From Acephala macrosclerotiorum (lineage: Eukaryota > Ascomycota > Leotiomycetes > Helotiales > Mollisiaceae): a stretch of DNA of 64,000 bases. Position numbers and translations under genes: made by a program. The stretch is from positions 1 through 64,000 of the forward strand of contig MU119395.1 in NCBI GenBank assembly GCA_014904845.1, written 5' to 3'. The notes below the pieces were generated by a model that was not told the DNA's origin, did not search any database, and was given only the letters and a program-made list of their open reading frames with translations. This document shows positions 24,574 through 38,875 of the stretch, in pieces. How positions within the stretch are numbered: the stretch's first letter is position 1; each line of letters opens with the position of its first letter.

Positions 24574-25140
24574 CTGGCACTAGCCACATCCCAAATCAAC
24601 CCACATAAAGTCGACATGTATAAATCGTTTCGTACTAATTAAAATCGTCGCTCGAAGTATTGATTTGCGTGGCGATCTTGTAAAGATTTGAACACTACAA
24701 CAACAACAAAACTTATAACAATTACTAGTATAATAACAAAATTTTAAAGTTCGAATATTATTTTTTTATAAATACTAAAAGTAATAAAAATTTAATAGTA
24801 AACGTATATACAAAAAACTCTTTTTCGTTGTTAACGAAAACGTTCTATAAATCAAATACGAAAACGACAATACATAGAAAATTTACTAAAAAAAAAGATT
24901 TTAAATATTTACGAGTAATTACAAAATACAAATAATACAAAATTTTTAATAAATATCGCCGTTTGTAAAAAATTCGACATGTTTGAAATTGAAATACTTA
25001 CTAAATTTTTCAATACAAAAAAATTTTCATTACGCAAAAACGAACGTTACAAATTATTCTCAATTTTATTATCGTATATACACTATTTTCAAAGAATTTA
25101 AACGCAATTGAATACGAACATTATATACAAAAATTATTAT
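24574..25140. repeat. Right arm of long imperfect inverted repeat around the HET island
   Basis: Reverse complement of the left arm 17400-17982. The inner end is CTGGCAC (24574). The match runs through the composition border near 24.6-24.7 kb and out into AT-rich DNA, for example CTTTTACTATTA-type blocks and the GTTTTTGCGTAATGAAAA block (rc) against GTTTTTGAGTAATAAAAG. Divergence is largely of transition type. Confidence 0.7.
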
Positions 25141-28100
25141 TACAATTTAAACATTTAAATAAAAATTATAAATATACAATACAATTTTTTTTTTTCTAAT
25201 TTCTTTTATTTCAAGCGTATTCGCATAAATTGATCGAATTATATTAATCATTTTACGATTAATACAAACTATATTCAATTAATATATTTTTTGTTCGATT
25301 ATAAAACTATTTACCAAAGATTAAAATACGTATAAAATGTTGACTTTAAACTTTTATATTAATCAATTTTTATATAAACGTATTAATAACGTTTAAAATT
25401 TCAAATTTCTAACGTTAACAATTTCTTATTAATTTATTGAATTTCTCAAACCAATTAAACTCGTAATATCAAACGAATATAGTATATTAAAAAACTTAAT
25501 TCGTGAGAATTAATTGTATATATTATAATACTAATCAATAGAATTCACAAATTGATTTTTTGCATTTTTCTAATTAAACGTTTTTTTATTACATCGATTT
25601 ATATCTTGATCAAACAATTTATATACCATTTTAATAATCGCATTTTACGATTCAATTTCGTCGATTTTTTATAGAAAATTTATTATTTAAATTTTAATAA
25701 ATTTTTAATCTCGAACGTTAAACAATTATTTAATATATTTTAAATAAATCGTAATACCAATTTCCAATACAAAAAAAATAATATTATTATAATTTTCAAT
25801 TAAAAATAATTCCTCGTATAAACTTTTAAAAAAAAATTTTATCGTCGTAAATTACATTTAAAAAAATCGAATAAATTTTTTTATTATTAAATAAAAATAA
25901 TAATGTTTTTAATTTTATTATTTTTATTTTAATTTTATAATACTATAAAAAAAATATAATTTATTAATAAAAAATATTAATATAAAAAAACTCGTAAAAA
26001 AACGTATTAATTTACGTTAATTTAATAAAATTTAATCAAAATAATTTTAATTTTTAATAATTTATTTTTTTTAAAAATTTTAACTTCGATTTTATTCTAT
26101 AAAAAGATTTTTATTCGAACTATAATAAATATAACGTATAACGAGTTTACGATAATAAAGAAAATAATCGATAATTATAAAAAATTAAAAAAAGCGAAAT
26201 ATAAAAAAATTATAATAATTATAATAATAATTAAAATTATATAAATATTTAAAAACAATTTATACGTATAACGTCGAACGAATAATAATAAAAATACGCT
26301 CAAAATAATTATATTAATAATAATTTAAAATATGTTTTTAATATAGAAACTTTTAATTAAATTTGATTGTAATTTATAGTAAAACTTGTAATATTTAATA
26401 TAAACGTAAAAAAACGTATATTAAAATAAATTGAATTTAAAGTAATTATTAAATGAATAATACATTCGATTATAATAACGATATTAAATTATCTATAAAT
26501 AAATTTTTTAAATTGTTATAATATGTAAACGCGTTTAAAAAATACGTTAAATTTATTATATATTAAAAACAAAATAAAATTAATTAAAAAAGTTTTATTC
26601 GATCGTTTTATTAGTATTGTTCGATTTTTAGAAATGGTAAAAATTGTAGTATTAATTGTTAATATAGAAAGAAGATCAAGTAAATAAAGTAGTGTAGTAA
26701 TGTTTATATTTTTAAAGTATTGATAAAATGAACGATCAAAAGTATATTTGCGAGTGAAAAATTTAAAGTAATAGAAATTGATATAAAAAAAAGAATTGTT
26801 TCGTAGATAATATTGTAAAAAAATTAAAATTATAATTTCGAGAAATATATTTCTAGAGATAATTATAGTAGCAATTATAATATCTATCGTGATTTAATTA
26901 GAACAAGTAATTTATTAGCGTTTGAAAATATATTTATAAAAATATATATATAAAGTTTTACGAATATTTATTTTTAAAAATAATGTATATATATATAAAT
27001 ATATTAAAAAAATTTTCGAGTTTATTTCAAGCAATTTTTTTTAATATAAAACTAATAAAATTGATAAAAATATTAAATTATCAAAACTAGTTTTAATTGA
27101 ATAATAACAAGTATATTAAAATAATAAATTAAACTTTTAATTAATTTGTATAATTGTTTTTATTGTTTTGCGAATCGTATTAATAATCGCTTTGTTCTAA
27201 AACTCGTTTTTAATATATTATCTCGATTTACAAATTGTATTGATAACGACTTTTCTTAGTATAGTATATTATTTGAACTTTTTACTATTACTTTACACGT
27301 ATAAAATAACTAGTAATTATACAAGACTAAAAATAGTAATACTATTGTAATAGAATTCCTTTAATAAATTGCGACATAATACGTATCTACTATAAAAATC
27401 CGACCATCGTATAAATATATAAAATTGATTTTATGAAATTAAAAAGTCACTTTAAAACTTACAATATATATAAATTATTATTTCAAATATTGTAATTATA
27501 TTACAAATATAAAAAATCAATACTTATAACAAATTTATTAATAGAAATTTTCAAAATAATTGAAAACGAGATCTTTAAAATACATATAATCGAATTAATA
27601 TTTCGATAAAAATAAAAATATTTTTATTTTCAAAAATAATATTAATCAATTGATTATTATACATTTGATAAAATCGTCGAATTTTTAACAATAATCAAAT
27701 TTGATTTTTATAAACAATTTCTCAATACTATAATCGATTTAAAAACTTATAAATCTAAATATAACGATTTTCGATATAATTAGAAATACAAATTAAATTT
27801 TCTTAGTAATTTACTATCTCAAAAAAATTATATTAATATTACAAAAAATATAAAAAATTTTATTTATTTTTTAAACTCTTTCGAATAAATATAATTTCGT
27901 AGATTATATTATAATATTATATTTTTTTTCGAATATTTACTTTATAATATAATTACTTAAAAAAAACTTTGATCTCGATATATTAATTAATTATTATAAA
28001 TTCTTTAATTTCAAAAAAATTATCAATTATTTAACGTTATTAATATCGTTTTTAAAATATAATAAACTATTTATACGCGAATTATCAAATAAATAAAAGT

Positions 28101-30084
28101 TTTATATAATTTACGATATAAATACAACGTAAGAATTACTTAATAAAAACTCGTTTTACGCGACGATAAAAATTTTGTATTTAAAAACTAATAATATTAA
28201 AAATTTAAACTTTTATTAAAAACTTCGTATATTGCAATTAATTTACTTTAAATAGTAAATTTTCGATTTTATTAGTTTATAAAACTTATTCTCGTTTATT
28301 TAAAAAGATTTAAAATTGAAAAAAACAAAAAAAATTTAAATCTACTTTTAAAACGTAAAAAAAATAAAGATTTTTTTTAAAAAACGTTTAATATATATTC
28401 GAAATATAAATTATTTCTATTGTATAATCGAATTATACACTTTTTTAAAATTTTAATACAAATCAATTTTATTTTATATTTAACAAATATTAAATATAAT
28501 ATATATAAATTGTATATATTTTATTTTTAACGTTTTTATCAAATAATTCTAATTTTAAACTATTTATTGAAATCAAAATATATATAATAACTTTATACAA
28601 TATTTGATATTACAAAAATAATTATTATTAAAAAAATATTTTATTATTTCTAATTAATTAAATAAACGATTTCGTGAAATTTATCATTTTAAAATATCGT
28701 TTTATATTTTTCATTATTTTCTGATCAATATTCAAAAAACAATCAAAATAAAATATTATAATACGCGTTGAAAACTATTTTTTTTATTATAATAATATAA
28801 AAATCGAATTATTTTACGTTTTTTAAAACGCGATTTTTTTTAATTAAAACATTTTTTAATATTTATTCAATTGATCGAAAATTTCGTATATTAATATTAA
28901 TTTTTATAGTTTTATACAAATAAATATTTGTTGGATTATTTTTAATATAATTTCATGTAACGATATTTTAAAATTTATTAAATTTAAATTTTTTTCTAGT
29001 AATTAATAAATATTTAATAATAAAATTACTACGAGACAAATTATAATTAATTAAAAATTTAAATGCGTTTAAAATTTTTATTAATTAATATAAAGTATTT
29101 CGTAATTTTTTTGATTTAATTTACATCTTTGTACATTTTATACGCGTTTAAAATAGATTATAAATATTGGACTATTATTATTATAACGATAACAAATAAT
29201 AAGAATTTCGAGATATATAGTTTATATCGTTCTTTAAAATCATTCTCGTAATTATTAGTATTAATAAATAATCAATAATTAATACTAAAATTATTATTAT
29301 CAAAATCGATAATATTAATATATTTGAGTATACGTAATGTATTTTATTCGTTTATAGTCTTCGAAATATTGATTTAAATAACGCTCGATATTGATTTGTA
29401 TATTACGAATTTTATTTGAATATTTTCGAACTCGAAACTATTATCAATATAATCGTAATTGAAAGTAAAATTTGAGACGTTAATTAATTGTTTAATAACT
29501 AATAATTTTTTTTCGATATTTTGATTTTGATTTGTATTTCTTAAACGCTATATACTCGTGATTCGTTTAAATATCGCTTTTGAGATAAATATTATTTTGT
29601 TATTTTTTATTTGATTAACGAAACAATATTAGATTTTATAAAATTATAATTTATTTGAAATATAATATAGAATCGGTATATAGTTCGAAACGCTTATAAA
29701 TTTATAGTAAATTGATAACAAATAATTTCTCGTTATTAAAACTTTGAAAAAACGGTACTTATTTAAATTAAATTGTATTTGTATATTAATTTACTAAAAA
29801 AAACTCGTTTATCGCGAATCGTTTTACTAATTTTAATTAATTTTTATTTTATTATACATATTTTATTTCAATCAATTTATAAATAAGTATTTGTTTAATT
29901 TATTATTTTCAAAAGTTTATTAATAATTTGAATAAAAAAACGAAAAAAAGTAATAAAAACTTATTAATAAATTAAATAAAAATTGAATTTAATATCGTAT
30001 TACGTAGAATTCTTATGCAAATAGAAAAAACAAAAACAATAAATATTAGTTTGTATTGTAATTAAACGAATTTCAATTTCGATT
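25141..30084. other. AT-rich tract with alternating strand skew
   Basis: No identifiable gene. Some stretches keep C on the + strand (27.3-28.7 kb), others keep G (26.6-27.0 kb, 29.3-30.9 kb). I looked for a frame at 25-27 kb, but stop density is no lower than chance. Confidence 0.6.
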
Positions 30085-30560
30085 AATAATATATTAAAAT
30101 ATTTTTAGAGAAATTTTTAAGATTCTTTGAATAAAATATTCTATTGACGAAATATTTTAAAATGCGATTAATATCTTACGTAGAATATTTTTGTACATAA
30201 AATATTCTATTTAAAATATCAATATATTTTAAAATATTCTAATTAATAAAATATTTTATTGGGAAAATAATTTGAAATTTGATTAATATTTCGAGTAAAA
30301 TATTTTAATTAGTAAAATACTTTGAAATTTGATTGATATTTGAATAGAATATTTCAATTAGTAAAATATTTTTATACGCAAAATATTTTATTAGTAGAAT
30401 ACTTTAAAATTCGATTGATATTTTGAATAAAATATTTTATTAATAAAATATTTTAAAATACGATTGAAATTATACGTAGAATATTTTTATTTTTAGAATA
30501 TTCTATTGTTAGAATATTGTGTTTTATTGATATTTGAAATAAAATATTTTATTTACGAAA
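30085..30560. repeat. AT-rich minisatellite, ~50-bp unit
   Basis: Repeated blocks of the form GATTGATATTTGAATAGAAT followed by TTTTATTAGTAAAATA occur near 30290, 30338, 30418 and 30460, with further degenerate copies before and after. Unit spacing is about 49-80 bp. Confidence 0.5.
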
Positions 30561-31140
30561 AATTTTCAAATTAATAAAGTATAATAATAGTAAATAATTA
30601 AATATTATTATAATTCAAAAATAAATTTTAGTTTAAAATAAGAAAAATACAAATGCAAACAAAAAATAATAGTTATTAAATTTACGTATTGAAATTATAA
30701 TTTATTTGTTTTTATTTATAAGTAAATATATAAAATGTTTAATTAAACGACGTTTTTTAATAATATTAAATCTTTAAATCGTTTCTACGAAACAATGCGT
30801 TTCGACGTAATTCTGGTTAAACTAAAGAATTTATTATATTAATTTTTTAAAAAACGATTTCGAATTTTATTTTAATTAAAAAAAATCGAATATTGATTAA
30901 AAGAATTTAAACTTTGAAAATGTTTTTTAAACGTTTATAAAAATCGTATTAAGATTGAAATTTTTTAATCGATTTTAATTATTGTTTTAATTCGATTTAA
31001 ATTAACGTTTAATAATTTTCAAAACGCGAAATATATTAAGTGTTTTTACTTTTCAAAAAACGTTTTTTTGACGTATTATTATAAATAGTATCGATTAAAA
31101 ACTGTAAAATAATATATTTATTCGTACAACGAGTAATAAA

Positions 31141-34100
31141 TAATCGAATTTTATAATAAAAGTACGTATAAACTTTTAATGCTACTATAAGTAAATCTTA
31201 TAATAATACAAAGAAATAAAATAATAAATATCGTATATAAAAATAAAATCGTAATATCGAATCGATTTTATACGATAATAAAATCGTTTTTCGATTTTTA
31301 GATACGAAATTTGATTGGAAAACAATATAACGATCGAAAGATACAAAGAATGATTTTAAAATCATAGAAAAAAAACTAATTTTATATAAGGATTTCATAT
31401 TTTTAAAATCGTTTATCGATTTTTAAACATTTTTTTAAAAAAATACTTTATATCGATATAAATCGCTTAAATATAATAAAATAAATATAATTTTTTTGAT
31501 ATGCGTAATACTAATATATTATCTCAAAAATTAATACGATATTTAAATCGCATTAAATACATTTAAATTTTAATATTCGACGATAATAAAAAATTTATAT
31601 ATAATTTAAATTTTAAGACTATAAAATTGTTTAAAAGAAATTTTTTTAAAATGTTATTAATCGATAAAGATTTTATTACTCGAATTATTGAAAACAAAAA
31701 TACATTTTTATTATTATATAATAATATCAAAAGATTGAAATTATTACAAAACGTTATTATTATTAATAAAATAATTCTTTCGATTAAAACGTTTACTAAA
31801 GATTTTTTATACTTAGAAAATTGTACAAAAGTAATACGAACGTTTATCGATTTAACAAAGTATTACATAAAAAAAATAATATAATATATATAGTATAAAT
31901 ATAAAAAAGACTATATAATATTAAAAAGCGTCGATAAATTAATCGAATATAATAATACACGAACAAATAACAATAAAAAATTTGAAATAGCGTACGTTTA
32001 ATTATAAATATTCACTATACGCAATTTTTATCGTTTTACAAATCTCGTTCCAAAGTCGAATAACAAACAAAAAATGTCAAATATCGATTCAAATTTTTAA
32101 TACTTTTTTAAATTTGCTAAACTCGCGAACGTCTTTAAATTCAAATCTAATACGATTATTAGTATTTTCAACGCTAACGCAAATCGAAAATATACTAAAA
32201 ATATACTTACGATAATTAAATCGTCGAATAAATACGATTATAATCTCGAATCAAAAATCACAAATTATTATCAATTTTTAATTCGTATCAATAGTAAATA
32301 ATAAGAATTCTTTAAATTACTAGTTTAAATTATTACGTTTTCGAATATTAAAGTAAAATAATAATATAAAAAACTATATAATCAAATATTTCAAGATTGC
32401 GTTTTTTATTTTTTTTTATATAATATTTGTAAAATACTAAAAAATAATAAATACGTTACAAATCTATTTATTAAGCGAAATATTACGTTTTTTTTTTTTC
32501 GTATTTTATTACTATTTTTTGAAATCGATCGTTATAGTAATAAAATAAAGAAAATAACTGTAAATACTTATAACGTATTACAATGACAACGTGATTATAA
32601 TCAGACTTATCAAATAACGAATCAAATTCAAACGAATAAATCGATCAAAAAATACAACTCAAAATATCGTATTTATATCGCGCTTAGAAAAGTGTAAAAA
32701 ACAAGTCGTAAAACAACAAAATAAGATTTCTTTTTACAAAGTAAAATTATCAAAAACTCAAACAAATTCTAAACGACTATTTATCGAAGTTCAATCGTAT
32801 CGAAATAAGATTAAAAAATTAAAAACTATTAATCTCGATCAATCACGCGAAAATTCGTAAACATATCTCGAATTGACTGAAAAACAACAGAAAATAAAAA
32901 CTCTTGAAAAAACAATTACAAGTTATAAATCTATTCGCGAAATGTAAATTGTACAAACAAAATAATATTAAAACGAACGAGAAATGGCGATTGAACTAAA
33001 AAAATTTCGTTTTATAATCGTAAAATTCGAATATAAAATCTCGAAATATAAATCTAAAAATAATAAATAAATATCAATAATAGAATTATTGCAATAGCAA
33101 TTTACTACACATTTACAACAAGTAACAATAGAATTAAAAGTACTGTAATCGAAAATTGTTCAATAAAAGAAAAGTAATTTACAAAAACTAAAAAATATTA
33201 ATATCGAAATAATATTTCAAGATTTCTAAGAAAAAATTGTCGAATTAAAACTCGTTAATCAATAGTAAATCGAAAACTTAAAAAATTTTAAAGAAATAAT
33301 TATTATCAAAAGTAAAACTTTAAATATAATACTTGTAAAAATTAAAAAAACTAAAAAATAAATAAATAAAATAAATACAGTTTTTATAGAACGATTTCAA
33401 TTTAAATAAAATTATAAAAACGATAATTGTAAAATTATTTATTTAAATAAATTTCAATTTGAAAATCTTTTTACAACGAAAACGTAATTTAATAAAATTG
33501 AAAATCTAAAAAAATCGATCGTCAAATTTATTACTTTTTATAATCAGAATAATTTAACGTATAACGAAAATACTCGCGTGAAAATTCTCGAATAACAAAA
33601 ACTGATTTCAAGTAATCGGTTTATTATCGCAAACAAAATAAGAACAAACGTCGAAATAAAAAATTTTAATTTTAAACAAATATTAATAATTGTAAATAAA
33701 CGAATTAGAGTTTTAAAATAAGAAAATCAAATTGTTTATAATTTTCAAATAAAGTTGGATATAGTGAGAGCAATTGTCGAAAACCAACGATAAAAAGTAA
33801 AACGTATCGAATAACTCGAGAAAAAACTCGTAGAAATAAAAAAGTAATTATAATAAAAACGAGTAATTATTAAAGATCTCGAAGAAAATTTAAAAACAAT
33901 ATACAATACTACGCAGAAAAACATAGAATTTACAAGCGTTTTTAAAAAAGAATTAAATACAATCAAAATAAAAAATAAAATATTATTCTAATAAAAAAAA
34001 ATAATTATTGTAAAGTTTATAATAGAATTGAATATAATTAAAATAGAAATTGAAACTTTGTGAAAAGAAATAAAACGAGTTCGTAGACTAAAAATAGAAT

Positions 34101-35000
34101 TAAATAATTTAAAAATAGTATTATAAGCGATAAATAACGTGCAAATAAAATTGAAAAAAACGAAACAGAATTTAAAAAACTTGAAGTAAATATTAAATTC
34201 GTATATTAAAAATCTGAAATCAATTAAAACTAAAATTGATAAAAGGTTAAAAATTTCGAAGAATTAAATAATCGATTTAAAAAAAGATTTAAAAGTAGTA
34301 TAGTAATTTATTAAAAAAAAAGAAAAAAAATTAATAAGTTTAAAATTTGAAATCGATAATAAAAACGAGCGTATAAAATTATTGAAAATACAATTGTTTG
34401 AAACGAATTGTTTGATACAATTGGAGAAAAAGAAAAAAAAACTTGAAATCGAACAAAAAAAAATTTAAATTGCACTAATTGAAGTAAAAATTTCAAATAA
34501 TCAAGATTTTAAAAAACTTATATAACGAAAAACGTAAATCGATATTAGTTTTTTATATATTGAAAAAAAAATAATTGTAATAAAATTAAACGTTATAAAA
34601 TATGCGAAGTATAGAATATACTTCGAAAACTTTAAAATAAGTCGTTAAACAAACGTAAATTATATTCTTATAAAAAACTTAAAAAAAAAAATTGAAAAAT
34701 TGTATAATTAAATCGTTTATTATTTCGTAAACAATATTATAACGATAATAAAATTCGAAAAATATAAAAACTTTTTAATAAATTAAAAATATTTTATTAA
34801 TTACGAAAAATTCTTTTATTGTAATTACAATTTACTACGAAAAAAATATCGCGATTTAAATAATATAAAAAAAATTTAAAAAACGTTTTAAAATTTAAAA
34901 TTTAAAAACTAGTAAAATTTCGCGTTAAATTCAAAGAATTTTACGATTAATTTCTATTTTTTTTTTTATCGCTTTTTATATATATTTCGAAATAATAAAA
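31141..35000 (+). pseudogene. Fossil gene: DUF3723-like region followed by long coiled coil
   Basis: From 31501 to 32640 the frame starting at 31501 reads as a protein with scattered stops. It has ILSQKLIRYLNRI, then an uninterrupted 85 codons (31627-31884) including SIKTFTKDFLYLENCTKVIRTF, then AYV-stop-L-stop-IFTIRNF and KFAKLANVFKFKS. By order and spacing this resembles the fungal DUF3723 family (the YL..I..W, TFFEDLKYLE.C and Y.QLW.+A+R segments), recalled from memory. From ~32641 the register shifts by one and stays open to ~34995 apart from stops that suit former CAA, CAG or CGA codons. This part is rich in Lys, Glu, Leu and Ile with heptad-like spacing (for example EKKLISLKFEIDNKNERI near 34322), a long coiled coil. 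No function can be assigned. The start is uncertain. Confidence 0.6.
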
Positions 35001-37139
35001 AAAAAAAAATCGTAATAATATTGAGATTCAATTTTTTGTTTCGAAAAATTTATTATAATAATAATCGTTCGAGTACTAATAAAAAAAAACTATAATATAA
35101 AAAAATTAATTAATATATAGTATTAATATGAATTGAACTTTGGTTTTTGAGTAATCGCAAATAAAAATTGTTATAAATTTAATTTAACGATTAATTTAAT
35201 TTAATATTAAATTTTAATATAAAAAATTTTTATTTTATTTTATATTAATCGAATTAAATTAAATTTATCGTTTAATTTCACGATATACTATTTTCATATA
35301 TATTTATTCTAATAAAAAAAGTTTACTTTTTAAAAAGAGAAAAAATTTTTAATGTAATATTATTAAAACTAAATTCAACGAATTTTAATAATTAAATCAA
35401 TTATTAAACAAAAATATTATTTCGATTATAATTAATTTGTTCTATTTAAATTTCATTTAATATTGTAAAACTTGCGAACAAAGTAATAATAAATTAAATT
35501 ATTATCAATTTTTATAATCGAACCTTCGATAAATCGATATTTATTTTAATAATATTTCAATTTAATAATTCACGTTTTATTATATAAGTGCGACTAGTTA
35601 TTCGATAACAAATTATTGAATAATATTTCAATTTATTAATTTATATTTTCGAGTTTTTCGATCGAATTATTTTCAAAATTTATCGATTATAAATCTTTAC
35701 ATTTTTTCGAAAATATCGTACAATTATTATAGAGAAATTTAAAAAGTTTAAAAACGCAATTTGAGATTGAAAAAATATATACTATTTACAAAAGTAAAAT
35801 ACAAAAATCAAAAATAAACTCTAAAAAAAAAAAGATAACAATTATTTTAATTAAATTAAATGTATATTCGTTTACAATTTTAATAGTAATTCGTTTTTTT
35901 TATTGGTAATTGAAAATTATAATAATTTAAATATGAAAAAAAATTATAAGTAAATAAAATAATACGAAAAACAAATAATTTAAAAAGTAAAATTTTAATA
36001 TTATTTTTTTATAAAATCTTTTAATAATTTATAATATTTGTTTATTATAATTTTTTACTTCGAAATAAATCTCTTTAAGAATTTTTTTTTAATTATTACG
36101 ATCAATTTTAATACTTTTTTTTATTTTTATATTATACGCTAAAAGAATGTTATTATATTTTTATTCGTTATATCAAATTTCCATTTCTAGAATTGAAAAC
36201 TATTAGTATAATTATAATTTCCATTTACTTTATTTTCTTTTTTTTGTAGTATAATTATTTTATCAAATATATATTTACGTTTTTTTTTTGTAATTTTTTC
36301 AATATTTAACGTATTTTTTATATTTTTTTTCAATTCGTGTATTACGTTTTTTAGTCCAATTTTCAAATTGTTTTTCTTTTCTAGTCTCTAAAATATTTTC
36401 TTTTTTTTAAGCGAATTATATAGTACTTTTTTCGTATTTTCGATATATACTTAAAAAATGTATATTAAATATAATAGTATTTTATTTAATTGAAAAAGTT
36501 TTCAATACTAAAAATAAATATCGCTTTTATTTTATTGTTTATCGTTTGATAATTAAAAATAACTAGAGTTAAAATTGACGATTAATTATCTTTGATCGAA
36601 ACTACTAAAATCAAATTAACAATTTTCAAAGTAATTAATATATATTAATATTTCGATTATTTCGAATACTATTATTCGTATTTATAGAATCATTATTATT
36701 ACAATAATCATTTTTGAATTATCGTTTATTTGTTTTATATAATCTAAATTAACGATTGTTAATTTTCGTGATTACAATTATAAAAAATTGCAAAATACAC
36801 TATATTATATAACAATTAATTATTTTGATTTTCGATTATTATAAATACTATTTTTAGTACGTTAAAACTATTTCTAAAAGTAGAATTTTTAGAAATAATT
36901 ATATTTTTTAACGTATATTAATTTGCATTTAAAATAATAATTAAAAAGTATTTAAATTTAAAGTAAAAAAATAGAAATAGAAATATAAAATTTTTAAAGC
37001 AATTTTTTTAAATAAAAAAATCAATAAAATAAAATTGATTTTTAAATATTATTAATTTCTAAATAATATTAACTTCTAAGTAATATTGATTTTTGTATAT
37101 CAATATTTCACTTTATTACCAAGAAACTAGTCTCGAAAT
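35001..37139. other. AT-rich tract
   Basis: No gene or element recognised. The composition border to the second island lies near 37.1 kb, and coding sequence of the TPR gene is already readable from ~37140. Confidence 0.6.
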
Positions 37140-38707
37140 ATAACTATAACAAATATTGCATTTAATAAAACAAAGACATGGTATATCTCGTTCAATCAGA
37201 TACAAAGGCAAGACCGGCTTGCTACAGAGTACCTTTCATTTATGGCGTACATTGATCGTACTAATATTCCCCTGTCGCTGCTGCCTCCCGGAGACTCCCT
37301 AGTACAGCAAGCTAAAGCGGTCGGGACGCTAAAAGGATACGCATTTATCACGGAGAGGCAACAGGCCTTACAAGGGCTAAAAAGCGAGAAGTTCTTCGAT
37401 ATGCACCGATTAGTCCACATGGCGTCGATATGGTGGCTGAACGGCTATGATGAGCAAACGGCTTGGATGGCTAAAGCAGCGGCCCGACTTGAGGAGCTGA
37501 TTCTATATGGTAGGTATGAGAGGAAAGAAGTATAGACGACGTATTTCTCGCACGCAATTCGTGTGGCTGAACTAGACAGTGAACTAGACGAAACACTAAA
37601 GGCTTCGCTTCTAGAACGGGTGGGACGATGTCAAGTAAGCCTTGGGCAATATTCAGCGGCAGAGACGACGTACCGACAAGTATTTTCGCTAAGAGAAAAG
37701 AGATTAGAAAAGGAGCATAGCAAGACACTTCTAAGTATGAATGATATAGGAGTAGCGCTCTACTACTAAGGTAAGTACGAGGAGGCGGAAGAGATGCACA
37801 GGCAGGGACTGGTGACAAGTGAGAAGGTGCACGGGCCTGAGTATCCTTCAACGCTGGCGAGCATGAGTAACTTGGCGAGTGTGCTGGACAACGAAGGCAA
37901 GTACGAGGAGGCGGAAGAGATGAATCGGCAGACAATGGCAGTAAGCGAGAAGGTGTTTGGAAAGGAGCATCCGGACACGTTGAAAGTCACGAATAACTTA
38001 GCGCTTGTGCTGAACAACTAAGGTAAGTACGAGAAAGCGGAAGAGATGCACAGGCAGGGACTGGTGACAAGTGAGAAGGTGCACGGGTCTGAGCATCCTT
38101 TAACACTGACGAGCATGAGCAACTTGGCGCTCGTGCTGGACAATCAAAGCAAGTACGAAGAGGCTGAATCGATGAATCGGCAGACGCTAGCACGGTTAGA
38201 GAAAGTGTTTGGATCTGAGCATCCTTCAACGCTGGCGAGCATGAGTAATTTGGCGATTGTGCTGGACAACCAAGGCAAGTACGAAAAGGCGGAAGCGATG
38301 AATCGGCAGATATTAGTAATACACGAGAAGGTGCTTGGGAAGGAGCATCCGGAAACGTTGAAGGTCACGAATAACTTGGCTGTGGTGCTATATAACTAAG
38401 GCAAGTACGAGGAGGCAGAAGACATGCACAGGCAGACGCTGGCGACACGCGAGAAGGTGCTTGGGAAGGAGCATCCGAACACGCTGACGAGCGTGTACTG
38501 GATCGCTCTCCTTGCAGATCGGGATCGCTACGACGAATCCGTCCTTCTCTATAAACGAGCATGCGCTGGGTATAGCACCGTTCTTGGGAAGGATCATCCG
38601 TATGCTCACGCATGTCGCCATCACTATTCCAGATGCTTGCGTCGCAAGAGCTCACTCTTCTTCCTGAGATACTTTATAGCAGCGTAAGCATGCACACGAG
38701 GTATTGA
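37140..38707 (+). pseudogene. NB-ARC/TPR-type gene, 3' part, RIP-inactivated
   Basis: A single frame encodes the end of an NB-ARC region and tetratricopeptide repeats of the kinesin-light-chain type. It has KTWYISFNQI and the YLSFMAYIDRTNIPLSLLP segment, then MHRLVHMAS, then 42-residue repeats with NQGKYEEAE..NRQTL and GKEHPDTL. Four nonsense changes break it: TAG at 37533 where Trp is expected, and TAA at 37767, 38019 and 38397, each at the Gln of an (N)QGKYE motif. The usual C-terminus appears after a +1 shift near 38624 (MLASQELTLL..) and ends at 38707. The nucleotide-binding part upstream has been lost in AT-rich sequence. Family proteins of this build are fungal NLR-like sensors; the stop pattern is what RIP on the coding strand gives. 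Confidence 0.82.
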
Positions 38708-38875
38708 AGTGTGCCCCACTGCTTGAGGCTGCTTAGCCCTTGTTTTAAGCACGTCTCACTTACAGAGCCTATATCTGGCATGATGCTTTTGTGGTGCATT
38801 CTTTACAGTCGACAATACACTTGATTGCCTAATTGAGTCCTGCGCACGATTATTAGTTGCACTGGTATCGTTGAG
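38708..38875. other. Intergenic
   Basis: Short GC-balanced spacer. The antisense frame of the next entry may continue into it, but no stop-free product is clear. Confidence 0.4.

Noticed and set aside
25000..27100. Plus-strand decayed coding frame
   Set aside because: Stop density in the best register around 26.6-26.9 kb is near 1 in 5-6 codons, no better than chance.
30085..30560. CRISPR array
   Set aside because: Repeats are AT-rich, imperfect and variably spaced, and the host is a fungus.
37471..38655. Minus-strand frames opposite the TPR gene
   Set aside because: Ser/Pro/Cys-rich antisense shadows of TPR repeats.
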